A stretch of 33,115 nucleotides of DNA, from contig JAGNGI010000019.1 of the NCBI GenBank assembly GCA_018002295.1, positions 1 through 33,115 on the forward strand. Direction: 5' to 3'. This stretch comes from Fidelibacterota bacterium. GTDB taxonomy: Bacteria > Fidelibacterota > UBA2242. Under the pieces are notes generated by a model. The model made no database searches, was not told the DNA's origin, and worked only from the letters and a program-made list of their open reading frames with translations. A program made the translations under genes and the position numbers. This document shows, piece after piece, positions 25,410 through 33,115 of the stretch. Position 1 is the stretch's first letter; every line of letters begins with the position of its first letter.

Positions 25410-26294
25410 ATGAACCATAATCGTAATCATAACCAAAATACCGACAATAACATCGGACTGGCTTTTGGTTTGAATCTCGGATTTGCGATTTTTGAATTGT
25501 TTGGTGGACTGTGGGTGAATAGTATCGCGGTAATTTCCGACGCGTTGCATGATTTTGGCGATAGCCTGTCACTAGGCGTTGCCTGGTACTTCAAGCGCCT
25601 TTCGCGCCGCCAGAAGGATAATCGTTTCACTTACGGTTATCAACGTTATGCTCTTTTAGGAGCGATTATTACTATGATAGTTCTGGTAGTCGGCTCGGTG
25701 ATAATTTTATGGGAGGCTTTTCCACGCCTTTTGCATCCCACCATACCTAATTCGACCGGTATGTTCGTTTTTGCCATAGTTGGAATAGTTGTCAACGGTT
25801 TTGCCGTTCTACGTCTAAAAGGCTATTCGTCGTTGACTGAGAAAGCGATTACCTGGCATTTGATGGAAGATGTGTTAGGCTGGATTGCGGTTTTAATCGT
25901 GAGTGTCATATTGAAATTTACCGATTGGTATTTTCTGGATCCGCTCATTTCGATTCTCATTACAATTTTTATTCTGTATAAAGTAATTGGCAATTTTCGA
26001 GCGACTATGGCTGTTTTTCTGCAATCGGCGCCAGCCAATATTGATAATGATAAAATTGTTGCGCACCTCTCACAGTTAGAGAAAGTCAAATCTGCTCATC
26101 ATACTCATATCTGGTCGCTGGACGGCGAACATCACGTCTTGACGACGCATATTGTAGTCGAGGCAGATACCAGTAAAGACGAAGTGCTTATGATTAAAAA
26201 TCGCATCAAGGAACTGGCCGAAAAATATAATTTTGAGCATCTTACTGTCGAGATCGAATACGAAGGTGAAGATTGTTCGATGAACTGTGACTGA
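25410..26294 (+). CDS. Cation diffusion facilitator (CDF) metal exporter
   Basis: A metal/proton antiporter of 294 residues, probably exporting Zn2+ and perhaps Co2+ or Cd2+. Six transmembrane helices are followed by a cytoplasmic domain (from about residue 205). The TM2 motif SDALHDFGD and the TM5 motif HLMEDVLGW each supply the His-x3-Asp pair of the transport site, a Zn-type pattern. The N-terminal tail is rich in His and Asn (MNHNRNHNQN) and the C-terminus ends in CSMNCD, both potential metal ligands. AAGGAA lies upstream of ATG 25410. It is transcribed alone and divergently from pepT. Confidence 0.94.
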   Translation: MNHNRNHNQNTDNNIGLAFGLNLGFAIFELFGGLWVNSIAVISDALHDFGDSLSLGVAWYFKRLSRRQKDNRFTYGYQRYALLGAIITMIVLVVGSVIILWEAFPRLLHPTIPNSTGMFVFAIVGIVVNGFAVLRLKGYSSLTEKAITWHLMEDVLGWIAVLIVSVILKFTDWYFLDPLISILITIFILYKVIGNFRATMAVFLQSAPANIDNDKIVAHLSQLEKVKSAHHTHIWSLDGEHHVLTTHIVVEADTSKDEVLMIKNRIKELAEKYNFEHLTVEIEYEGEDCSMNCD

Positions 26295-26313
26295 GTGATA
26301 AAATAATTGACTA

Positions 26314-26853
26314 TTACTGACAAGCTAGAAGCATTTGCTTAATTTGCTGTTTGTAAATTTCGCGCATTTTCAGAAAAAATAAGTGGTAGTCCGGCAATTT
26401 AAAATCCTGAAAAGCCCAGTCGTAAGGCTGATAGTGACCTTTGACATAATGTAAAGTCAAGTCAGCATAGATACCTTGCCCGAGATAAATTTTGTGAATT
26501 CCATACTTAGCTGAAGCCAATACGACTTTATCGTAATCAACATAACCAATGTCTAAGTTGACCTTACGGAGTCCATCGAGGCGCAAATCGTCTTCGATAG
26601 AGTTGGTGTGAATTTTAGCCGATGCCAGGAAATCGGGACTAAATAATTTACTAAATGCAACGAACCGACGAAAAATCGGACTACCCATTTCCGATGTGTA
26701 ATAGTCCGTAAGATTGAAGGGAAAATCAGCGCTGACTAAATCGGCTGTGCCGTAAAGGTTTTCGGCTCGGCGGAGCGATTCAGCTAGGAGGTTTTTATCG
26801 GAAAAAAGGGCGCCGATGAAATACTTGACCGGTTTAGCAGGCATTGGCTTCAT
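26314..26853 (-). CDS. DUF4416 family protein
   Basis: A soluble 179-residue protein. It matches the DUF4416 pattern: PVKYFIGALFS at the N-terminus, FPFNLTDYYTSEMGSPIFRRFVAF, the KIHTNSIEDDL segment, RKVNLDIGYVDYDKVVLASAK and KIYLGQGIYADLTL. No enzymatic function is known to me for this family. The start may be ATG 26853 or the ATG three codons later; neither has an SD. It converges on the CDF gene with a 19-base gap. Confidence 0.85.
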   Translation of the reverse strand: MKPMPAKPVKYFIGALFSDKNLLAESLRRAENLYGTADLVSADFPFNLTDYYTSEMGSPIFRRFVAFSKLFSPDFLASAKIHTNSIEDDLRLDGLRKVNLDIGYVDYDKVVLASAKYGIHKIYLGQGIYADLTLHYVKGHYQPYDWAFQDFKLPDYHLFFLKMREIYKQQIKQMLLACQ

Positions 26854-27009
26854 TTATGAGTTAATCTATTATCAATTTTGAAATTTTCAAATCAGGGAGT
26901 TATTCCTAAAACACCCCAAAAACGATAAAGCAATTGCCAATTAAAGAAAAATTCGTAAAATTCCAATCAGTTTTTTGAATTTTATTATTTTAAACTTAAC
27001 CAACTTTAT

Positions 27010-27852
27010 ATGGCAAAAAAAACATCTGTCTTTAAAATTGTTCTTTTCTTAATCTGCGTTGTAATTATCCTAATTTATGGATTTAACCGGCTTAAGGATC
27101 GTTTACCACGTAAATTAATTAATGTCATTGCTCCGACTAAAATTACCGTAATGACGTATGACATTAACCACGGTATGGGAAATGATAATGTCTATAATCT
27201 ATCGCGCATTTCCAAGGTCATCAAAAATGAATCGCCGCATATAGTCATCCTCAATGAGGTGGATTACAAAACCAGACGTGGTTTAAATGATGAACAAGCC
27301 CGACGAATCGCCGCTGAGCTCGGAATGGAGTTCACCTTTTCTCGCAATTATCCCGTTGATGGCGGCTGGACCGGCAATGCTATTTTATCAAAATTTCCGA
27401 TTGAATTTGCTGAGAATAAAATTTACAAACAGGATTATGGCCATAATACCAAAAGTCTTCTTCATATCATTGTTAATATCGGAAATATTAAGGTTCACGT
27501 ATATGGAACGCAGTTAAGTAGTGATTCGATTGCCAGTTCCAATCAAGTCAAAGAACTGCTAAATTTTGTTTTTGAATGGGGAAACGATAGTCCGGTCATA
27601 ATTGGTGGTAATTTTGAAATGACGCCGGACTATAAGCGTATTTACGAAATGGCTTATTATTTCACGGATGTCGGGGCATATTTCCAAACGGAGGCATTTA
27701 CCTATCCGGCTTCGGAACCTTACAAGCGCCTGGATTATCTTTTTTCGAATAAACTGGCGATACCGTTAAAGGTAAAAGTGTCGGACAATGAAATTACGCG
27801 GGTGGCTTCCGATCATTTGCCGGTGGTGGCGCATTTCAAAATCATTTACTAA
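27010..27852 (+). CDS. Membrane-anchored EEP-fold protein with altered catalytic motifs
   Basis: A 280-residue protein with one N-terminal membrane segment (about 7-25) and an exported or cytosolic endonuclease/exonuclease/phosphatase (EEP) domain. The fold is clear: TYDINHG (metal-site Asn region), VILNEVD (metal-binding Glu), KRLDYLFSN and SDHLP (Asp268-His269). Two catalytic motifs differ. The GDFN loop reads GGN201-F-E203, replacing the general-base Asp with Asn and the following Asn with Glu, and the usual THL His is Gln168. In APE1 the equivalent Asp to Asn change almost abolishes activity. It may therefore be a binding protein or have a changed chemistry. No SD precedes ATG 27010. Confidence 0.82.
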   Translation: MAKKTSVFKIVLFLICVVIILIYGFNRLKDRLPRKLINVIAPTKITVMTYDINHGMGNDNVYNLSRISKVIKNESPHIVILNEVDYKTRRGLNDEQARRIAAELGMEFTFSRNYPVDGGWTGNAILSKFPIEFAENKIYKQDYGHNTKSLLHIIVNIGNIKVHVYGTQLSSDSIASSNQVKELLNFVFEWGNDSPVIIGGNFEMTPDYKRIYEMAYYFTDVGAYFQTEAFTYPASEPYKRLDYLFSNKLAIPLKVKVSDNEITRVASDHLPVVAHFKIIY

Positions 27853-27966
27853 CAATTATCAAGGCATTTTCCTTTTATTCGAAATGGCATAATCGGGCAA
27901 ATTTGTAACCTAAAAATTATGAAATTAATTAAAATTTTAGGAGAATCTGAATAACATAACGGAAAT

Positions 27967-28683
27967 ATGAAAAGCGGCATTTTATATCTGGTGGCTACAC
28001 CGATTGGCAATTTGGCTGATATCACCTTTCGAGCGATCGAGACTCTGCGGGAAGTTGATTTAATTGCGGCTGAAGATACCCGCCACGCCGCTATCTTATT
28101 GCGTCATTATGAGATTCGGAAACCGGTAGTCAGCTATTATGAAGAAAATGAAAAACGCCGCAGTCAGGAATTACTCGATAAATTAAGCGCCGGTCAAAAT
28201 ATTGCGTTGATCACTGATGCCGGAACGCCTCTATTGAGCGATCCGGGTTTTCAACTGGTAAGAAGAGCAATAGAAAACGACATCCAGATTGTTCCGATCC
28301 CGGGAGCATCGTCAATATTAACGGCTTTGATGGTGTCCGGCTTACCCACCGATCGGTTTACATTTGAGGGCTTTTTACCACGTAAAAAAGGGCGGATGAC
28401 GCGCTTAAACGAGTTGGCAAATGAACCACGCACAATGGTATTTTTTGAGAGTCCCCATCGTGTTCTGGAAACGCTTCAGGATTTTCTGGAAAAATTCGGT
28501 GACCGACCGGCGGTCTGTGCTCGTGAGATGACCAAAGTTTACGAGGAATTTCGTCGCGACCGCCTGAGCAATCTAATAAAACATTTCGAAAATCATCCGG
28601 CGAAAGGCGAATTTGTAATTATTGTTGAGGGCATCAAACGTAAATCTAAAAACCACTCCGGTTCGCAACCACAAACCCATTGA
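27967..28683 (+). CDS. rsmI: 16S rRNA 2'-O-ribose methyltransferase RsmI
   Basis: Methylates the 2'-OH of cytidine 1402 in 16S rRNA (E. coli numbering), next to the P site, using S-adenosylmethionine. The 238-residue protein has the tetrapyrrole-methylase-like fold with LVATPIGNLADIT, AAEDTRHA, LITDAGTPLLSDPG and PIPGASSILTAL motifs, then GFLPRKKGR. The tail is Ser/His/Gln-rich. The DUF362 gene starts four bases after the stop, so it heads a four-gene operon. A TTGTAA/TAATTA pair (27903-27931) could be its promoter, but the match is weak. Confidence 0.95.
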   Translation: MKSGILYLVATPIGNLADITFRAIETLREVDLIAAEDTRHAAILLRHYEIRKPVVSYYEENEKRRSQELLDKLSAGQNIALITDAGTPLLSDPGFQLVRRAIENDIQIVPIPGASSILTALMVSGLPTDRFTFEGFLPRKKGRMTRLNELANEPRTMVFFESPHRVLETLQDFLEKFGDRPAVCAREMTKVYEEFRRDRLSNLIKHFENHPAKGEFVIIVEGIKRKSKNHSGSQPQTH

Positions 28684-28687
28684 AATT

Positions 28688-29887
28688 ATGACGCAGAATG
28701 TTTCACAACCTCAACCGTTAGTGAAGTCTCAAGTGGCTCTGGTAAGATGTGACAGTTATGAACCAGCGAGGGTGGCGGCGGCTATTCGTCGTGGGATAGA
28801 TTTGCTGGGTGGTATCGAAAAATTTGCCCAGTCCGGCGAAAGAATTGTGCTCAAACCGAATCTGCTCAGTGCTCATCCTCCGGAGGAAAATGTCACGACT
28901 CATCCCACCGTTATTAAAGCGATAGCCGAGATTATGTTAGAAAACGGAGTAAAGGTTTTTATTGGTGATTCGGCGACGCGGGGACACTTGGCGAAAATTT
29001 TACGGGAAAGCGGGATGCAAACCGTTATTGACGAATTAAATTTGCCAATTGCCGATTTTGAAAATGGCAAGCAGGTTTATTCGCCTGACAGCGTGCGTAA
29101 TAAAAATTTTACTATTGCTCGCGGAGTGTGGGAATCCGATGGAATATTTAATGTTCCCAAACTAAAGACTCATCATTTGACTCGTATTACGGCGGCTATC
29201 AAAAACCTCTTCGGCTGTGTTCCGGGTTTTCTCAAACCGGCTATGCACGTGGCTTTACCGGCAGTGGATGATTTTTGCCGAATGCTGGTTGATTTGAGCA
29301 TTTTTCTGAAACCGCGTCTTACGATTTTGGATGCTATTGAGGCAATGGAAGGCAATGGACCGAGTAGCGGAAATGCGTATCCACTTAAACTGCTGGCGTT
29401 TTCGAGTGATTTGGTGGCAATTGATTCGTTAGTGTGCCGGATGATGGCGATTAAACCTGAATACGTCCGAACCAATTATTGGGGTGCTCAAGCCGGGTTG
29501 GGCAAGATCAATCTGGAAGAAATTGAAATTCTCGGTGATGGTCTGGATACTTTCTCAGCTCCGGATTTTAAGGTTCAACGTCAACCGGATTTGCGCTTTA
29601 ATCAAGCCTGGCAATATCGCCACTTGAAGGGGTTAGTGACCAACCGACCAGTGATAGATGCCCAAAAATGTAAAAAGTGTGGTGATTGTATTGATCAATG
29701 TCCGCAACAACCTAAAGCCTTGTCCTGGAATGGAAAAATGAAAACGCAACCGCCCCAATTTGATTATAAATTGTGCATTCGCTGTTTTTGCTGTCAGGAA
29801 GTTTGTCCGCATAAAGCCATTGACAGTTATACACCGCTTTTACGACGAATTGTGGATAAAGTATATACAAATATTTATGGAGCTTGA
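28688..29887 (+). CDS. DUF362 protein with a two-cluster ferredoxin domain
   Basis: A 399-residue protein. The N-terminal 300 residues match DUF362: QVALVRCDSYEP, GERIVLKPNLLSAHPPE, TTHPTVIKAIAEI, VKVFIGDSATRG and NVPKLKTHHLTRITAAIKNLFGCVPG. The C-terminus has two 4Fe-4S binding motifs, CKKCGDCIDQCP and CIRCFCCQEVCP, each with the four-Cys ferredoxin spacing. Electron transfer linked to the DUF362 domain is implied, but the reaction is unknown. I chose ATG 28688, just after the rsmI stop; upstream codons to 28622 lie inside rsmI. A 122-residue membrane protein follows after three bases. Confidence 0.93.
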   Translation: MTQNVSQPQPLVKSQVALVRCDSYEPARVAAAIRRGIDLLGGIEKFAQSGERIVLKPNLLSAHPPEENVTTHPTVIKAIAEIMLENGVKVFIGDSATRGHLAKILRESGMQTVIDELNLPIADFENGKQVYSPDSVRNKNFTIARGVWESDGIFNVPKLKTHHLTRITAAIKNLFGCVPGFLKPAMHVALPAVDDFCRMLVDLSIFLKPRLTILDAIEAMEGNGPSSGNAYPLKLLAFSSDLVAIDSLVCRMMAIKPEYVRTNYWGAQAGLGKINLEEIEILGDGLDTFSAPDFKVQRQPDLRFNQAWQYRHLKGLVTNRPVIDAQKCKKCGDCIDQCPQQPKALSWNGKMKTQPPQFDYKLCIRCFCCQEVCPHKAIDSYTPLLRRIVDKVYTNIYGA

Positions 29888-29890
29888 ATA

Positions 29891-30259
29891 ATGATCTGGT
29901 TTTATTTTTGTGTGGCAGTTCTGCTGGTTCTATCTGGGACTATTATTTTCTTTAAAGCCGCCTGGTTCAAATCCCTGCTTCAATTCGTAATCCAGAAAGA
30001 CCTATTATTGATTCCGGGTGTTTTTGAGATTGCTATCGGTCTCGGAACGCTTTATTTCAGGGACTTGACTCATATGACCTGGTTTGTATATCTAGCTGGC
30101 TTGCTTATGTTTCTGGATGGTATTCTATCGGTGTTAATGTCAAGACGTTTGCGTGAAATGTATGAATGGTTTATCAACATTGAAGATCGCAAAATGCGTT
30201 CGTATGCCATTTTCCTATTTTTAGTGGCGCTTGGCTATTTTTTAGCGGCGATTAGATGA
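29891..30259 (+). CDS. Small integral membrane protein, unknown function
   Basis: A 122-residue protein with four hydrophobic segments (about 3-20, 36-54, 63-82 and 104-121). It carries no catalytic motif that I recognise; a basic loop (SRRLREMYEW) separates the third and fourth segments. It lies three bases after the DUF362 gene and ten bases before the NlpC-like gene, so it belongs to the rsmI operon. It could anchor the DUF362 iron-sulfur protein to the membrane, but nothing in the sequence shows this. Confidence 0.75.
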   Translation: MIWFYFCVAVLLVLSGTIIFFKAAWFKSLLQFVIQKDLLLIPGVFEIAIGLGTLYFRDLTHMTWFVYLAGLLMFLDGILSVLMSRRLREMYEWFINIEDRKMRSYAIFLFLVALGYFLAAIR

Positions 30260-30269
30260 TGAGTAAAAT

Positions 30270-31139
30270 TTGAGTAAGAAATCAATTTCCATCATTGCGG
30301 CGATTGTAATTCTGGTAGTTCTGCTACTCGTCAATTGGAAAAATCATCAGACCCGACTCGCTCCGACCTCTGATAATGGTGAATGGTTTTTTTTACAAAA
30401 ATCGGATTTGCGTAAAAGCCCGCATCATACTAAACATGCCCGGATTTTCGGAAAATATGTGCGCGGGTACAATTACTATATTCTGAAAGGTATTGATAAA
30501 GTCCAGGCGCATGCACCTGATGGGGGAGAATATTTTACTACTTTAAAATCTCGACAGCTTGAATCACCAATCGGCTATGAGCTAAAAATTTTCGGTAAGT
30601 CGCTGATTGGGCTGCCTCGTCGGAGCAGTTATAGTAGCGGCGCTACTTACGGAGCTTTTATCGAGGCGATGAATATTATGTATGGGAAAGGTGGACATGA
30701 TAGCCTTGATTTTGAACATTATGAGGCTCTCCGTATGCAGGAAATAGGCGGCGGCAAAAGAAGAGAAGGCGTCAAATTTTGGGGTTATTGGAACACGCAC
30801 GGTTTCGGTAATCATTTTGCGCTGGTTCAATATAGCGGTATTGGAAAAGCAGTTGAACCTCGGAGTGCCCGACCGGGCGATTTCGTCAATATTGTTTGGA
30901 AAAAAGACGGTGCAACATCAGCCATTTTTCTCGGATGGTTCAAGGATAAAGACGAGAAGGAAAAGATCGTCTATTGGTCAAGTCAAAAGGAAACCAACGG
31001 CTTCGGCGATCAAATAATGCCGGTTGACAATATCAAGCACCTTAAATTCGTACGAGTGACCAATCCGGAAAAATTATTTGATTTTAATATTGATATGCCG
31101 GTCAATTTCAAAGTGGCGGGTGATAAAGTCGTATTTTGA
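30270..31139 (+). CDS. Membrane-anchored NlpC/P60-like protein lacking the usual Cys and His
   Basis: A 289-residue protein with an N-terminal membrane segment (about 5-22) and an exported domain. The SYSSGATYGAFIEAM stretch resembles the CSG-type nucleophile helix of NlpC/P60-like cysteine peptidases, and RPGDFVNIVWKKDGATSAIFLGW resembles their PGDxV...GHxxxFxGW sequence. In both places the catalytic residue is replaced: Ser for Cys, and Thr or Ser for His. I judge the family match moderate and the loss of catalysis likely. The start is TTG 30270, with no clear SD. It is the last gene of the rsmI operon, directly before the terminator at 31169. Confidence 0.65.
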   Translation: MSKKSISIIAAIVILVVLLLVNWKNHQTRLAPTSDNGEWFFLQKSDLRKSPHHTKHARIFGKYVRGYNYYILKGIDKVQAHAPDGGEYFTTLKSRQLESPIGYELKIFGKSLIGLPRRSSYSSGATYGAFIEAMNIMYGKGGHDSLDFEHYEALRMQEIGGGKRREGVKFWGYWNTHGFGNHFALVQYSGIGKAVEPRSARPGDFVNIVWKKDGATSAIFLGWFKDKDEKEKIVYWSSQKETNGFGDQIMPVDNIKHLKFVRVTNPEKLFDFNIDMPVNFKVAGDKVVF

Positions 31140-31168
31140 TGGAGAAATTGTTTTAATATTTTGAATAA

Positions 31169-31195
31169 AAAAGCCCGGTAGATCGCCGGGCTTTT
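31169..31195. terminator. Bidirectional intrinsic terminator
   Basis: AAAAGCCCGG (31169-31178) and CCGGGCTTTT (31186-31195) form a perfect 10-bp stem with a 7-nt loop. The flanking A and T runs give U-tracts in either direction. It sits between the convergent NlpC-like gene (plus) and the ppiD-like gene (minus), ending both transcripts. Confidence 0.88.
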
Positions 31196-31218
31196 ACTTT
31201 TATGATATAACTGAATTT

Positions 31219-33048
31219 TTAATAATACAGATTACTGCGATTATCAACGATTTTGGCGTTGGCTTTTAAATCATTGATCCATGCCGTGTAAAATGCCGAC
31301 TTTTTATTGTTTAAAATTCGCATCCGGGTGGCTTCTTTTTCCTGGACGATAATTTCCGGAGTAACGTCCTGACGGGAATGGAGTTTGATGATTACCAGAT
31401 TACGATTAGCGACCAACACCGGTTTAGATATTTGCCCGGGCTGTAAAGCTAATAACGTACCGGTAATAGCATTGGACTGCTGGACGTTTTTCAGTGGTGC
31501 ATTGACGGGATGATCGGTATAGGAATCGAGCAGGCACTGAGGATATTTGGCGATGGCATTGTCAAATTTATTATCCTGAGTTACTAAAGCATAAATTTCC
31601 TCGCTGATAGATTTTAATTTCTCGATTCTTTTTTCCGAGGTTAGGATATTTTTAATTTGATTTTCAACCTCTGACAAAGGACGATAGTGTTCTTTATTGA
31701 TTTCTTTAAGGCACATAACCGTGATGCCCATTTCATGAGTCAGGACTTCCGATACAGTGCCGACTGGTATATTGGAATAAGCCCATCTGATGGCGGCGGG
31801 AAAAGGACCGAAGTAATTTATATATTTGGCATCCTTGTTAAATGGTCCAGTATTCCGAACAACTAATTTATGTGAATCAGCTGCGGCTTGGAAACCGTAT
31901 TCATTGGCATCGAAGGCAAATAGATTAGCCTGGGCGCGAATATTCTCTAAGGTTTCCGGGCTAGTTTTGATTTTGATTAAAATGTGACGAGCTTTGACTT
32001 CTGGTCGGCCGTTCTCGACTCTTTTATCTTCGACTTTAATCAAATGAATTCCGAAAGATGTAATAACCGGCTGGGATACTTCACCTTTACGTAAAGCAAA
32101 AGCGGCTTGCTCGAATTCGGGTACCATCTGACCTTTGCCGAACCAACCCAGATCGCCACCGTTGGCAACACCGCTCGGGTCTTCGGTGAATTCTGAAGCC
32201 AAAGTGGCAAAATCTTCGCCGTTAGCCAAGCGTTCCCGAATAGATTCGATTGTCTGTAAAGCGGAGAAAGTATCCGCCGGAGTGGGTTTGGTCTCAAAGA
32301 CTACAAAATCCAAAGAGCGAGTTTCTGGAACGTAAAAATTCTTGCGGTTGGCATCATAATATTTTTTTATTTCTGATTTATCAATTGCAAAAGTATCCCG
32401 AGCGACCAAAGTGTAAGGTATTACCAGCGCTTCGAAATTGGCTTTAGTCTGATTTAACACGATTTCTTCAATGACTTCGGCATCTGAAACCATCGCTAAA
32501 CTTTCGATCAAATACTGCATTTTTTCGAAAGGCAAGTAAATACGAACATATTCCTCAACAGCTAACCATTCATTGCCCTGCGGGTTGTTAAGAGCATTTA
32601 GATATTTCTGGTAATCGAATTGGCCATTGGTTTGAAACGCTTCATTTTGTATCAAAAACTGAGGTGGATTATTAACCAGAACTTCATAGATCTCATTATC
32701 GGTCGCGTAGAGTTTGTAGCGATCGATCTGTTTATTAATCAACGTCTCGTTAATGTAGGAATTCCAGATATAATTGGAAATCTGGTCAATATCGGCTTCG
32801 GTTAATTCTTGATTTTGGTCACGATAATTGTTTATTTCATTTTGAATTAATTCCGAAAAACGAACTGCGTCTAATTTCTCGCCATCGACAATTCCAGCAG
32901 CATCTTTGAGACGGGATTTCTGGGAAAAGACATCCAGTAAATCGGCACCTCCAACTAGCCCACCAACTGTCAAACTGGCTACAAATAGGATTAAAAGCGC
33001 CCAGAGAATTACATGGGTGTGATTCCGCATTTTCTGCATTAGAGCCAT
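31219..33048 (-). CDS. PpiD/SurA-type peptidyl-prolyl isomerase (periplasmic foldase)
   Basis: A membrane-anchored foldase of 609 residues. One membrane segment (about 13-33) follows a short basic N-tail, as in PpiD, then a SurA_N-like helical chaperone domain (to about 200). The parvulin domain has ERLANGEDFATLASEFTEDPSGVANGGDLGWFGKGQMVPEFEQAAFAL and SFGIHLIKVEDKR. A second, weaker parvulin-like repeat begins with VKARHILIKIK and ends around TVMCLKEI. It should aid folding of exported proteins on the periplasmic side. GGAGG (33061-33065) precedes ATG 33048 by 12 bases. The gene is closed by the terminator at 31169. Confidence 0.92.
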   Translation of the reverse strand: MALMQKMRNHTHVILWALLILFVASLTVGGLVGGADLLDVFSQKSRLKDAAGIVDGEKLDAVRFSELIQNEINNYRDQNQELTEADIDQISNYIWNSYINETLINKQIDRYKLYATDNEIYEVLVNNPPQFLIQNEAFQTNGQFDYQKYLNALNNPQGNEWLAVEEYVRIYLPFEKMQYLIESLAMVSDAEVIEEIVLNQTKANFEALVIPYTLVARDTFAIDKSEIKKYYDANRKNFYVPETRSLDFVVFETKPTPADTFSALQTIESIRERLANGEDFATLASEFTEDPSGVANGGDLGWFGKGQMVPEFEQAAFALRKGEVSQPVITSFGIHLIKVEDKRVENGRPEVKARHILIKIKTSPETLENIRAQANLFAFDANEYGFQAAADSHKLVVRNTGPFNKDAKYINYFGPFPAAIRWAYSNIPVGTVSEVLTHEMGITVMCLKEINKEHYRPLSEVENQIKNILTSEKRIEKLKSISEEIYALVTQDNKFDNAIAKYPQCLLDSYTDHPVNAPLKNVQQSNAITGTLLALQPGQISKPVLVANRNLVIIKLHSRQDVTPEIIVQEKEATRMRILNNKKSAFYTAWINDLKANAKIVDNRSNLYY

Positions 33049-33115
33049 AGTTTATCAAGACCTCCGAATTTTATATTAACCACTTCAAAAATTGACGCTA
33101 AATATAAGTAAAATT

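Noticed and set aside
28622-28687. N-terminal extension of the DUF362 protein into rsmI
   Set aside because: The extra residues are rsmI codons in another frame; the family sequence begins after ATG 28688.
1-33115. CRISPR arrays, tRNA or rRNA genes, insertion sequences, prophage genes
   Set aside because: No regular repeats, cloverleaf, rRNA sequence, transposase or phage protein was seen on either strand.

Overview
The window is a gene-dense stretch of about 33 kb from a bacterial chromosome. Coding DNA is moderately AT-rich and spacers are strongly AT-rich. The primary-type sigma factor is only 285 residues and has no region 1.1, a form familiar from Bacteroidota and relatives. A tiny bS22/mS38-like basic protein reads like the Bacteroidota version. 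The M49 peptidase carries the five-residue zinc motif described from Caldithrix. Together these suggest the wider FCB group (Calditrichota, Zixibacteria, Marinimicrobia or a similar lineage), but I cannot fix the phylum by reading. I see no rRNA, tRNA, CRISPR array, insertion sequence or prophage; this looks like core chromosome with some unusual expression signals and some degenerate enzymes.

Layout. 1-3775: the end of an unidentified + strand gene, then a minus-strand pair (acyl-CoA synthetase followed by an EF-G-like GTPase). 3776-6353: signal peptidase I behind a structured leader, then NAD+ synthetase. 6632-9990: HU, the bS22-like peptide, both subunits of exonuclease VII, NAD kinase and methylglyoxal synthase; a terminator-like hairpin abuts the xseA start. 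9991-11178: an MFS transporter on the minus strand. 11347-16609: YitT-family membrane protein, Ldh_2-type dehydrogenase, transketolase, RpoD-like sigma factor and S21. 16929-19310 (minus): an OPT transporter with a PqqD-like partner. 19685-22032: an RNase HII-YraN fusion and a cation/proton antiporter. 22204-25190 (minus): PepT and an M49 peptidase. 25410-26853: a CDF metal exporter facing a DUF4416 protein. 27010-31139: a membrane-anchored EEP-fold protein with altered catalytic residues, then RsmI, a DUF362/ferredoxin protein, a small membrane protein and an NlpC/P60-like protein without the usual Cys and His, ending at a bidirectional terminator. 31219-33048 (minus): a PpiD/SurA-type foldase.

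How the genes fit together. Three loci point to growth on peptides: OPT peptide uptake, the M49 dipeptidyl-peptidase and PepT. NadE and NadK form the last two steps to NADP. LepB and PpiD serve protein export and envelope folding. RsmI, S21, the bS22-like peptide and the EF-G paralogue belong to the ribosome. TTG and GTG starts are frequent and usually have strong Shine-Dalgarno (SD) sites. The dehydrogenase at 12229 has a strong SD but no standard start codon. The signals most worth a second look are the xseA start region, the lepB leader, a 45-nt structured element at 16787-16831, the OPT/PqqD pair and the two probable pseudoenzymes.
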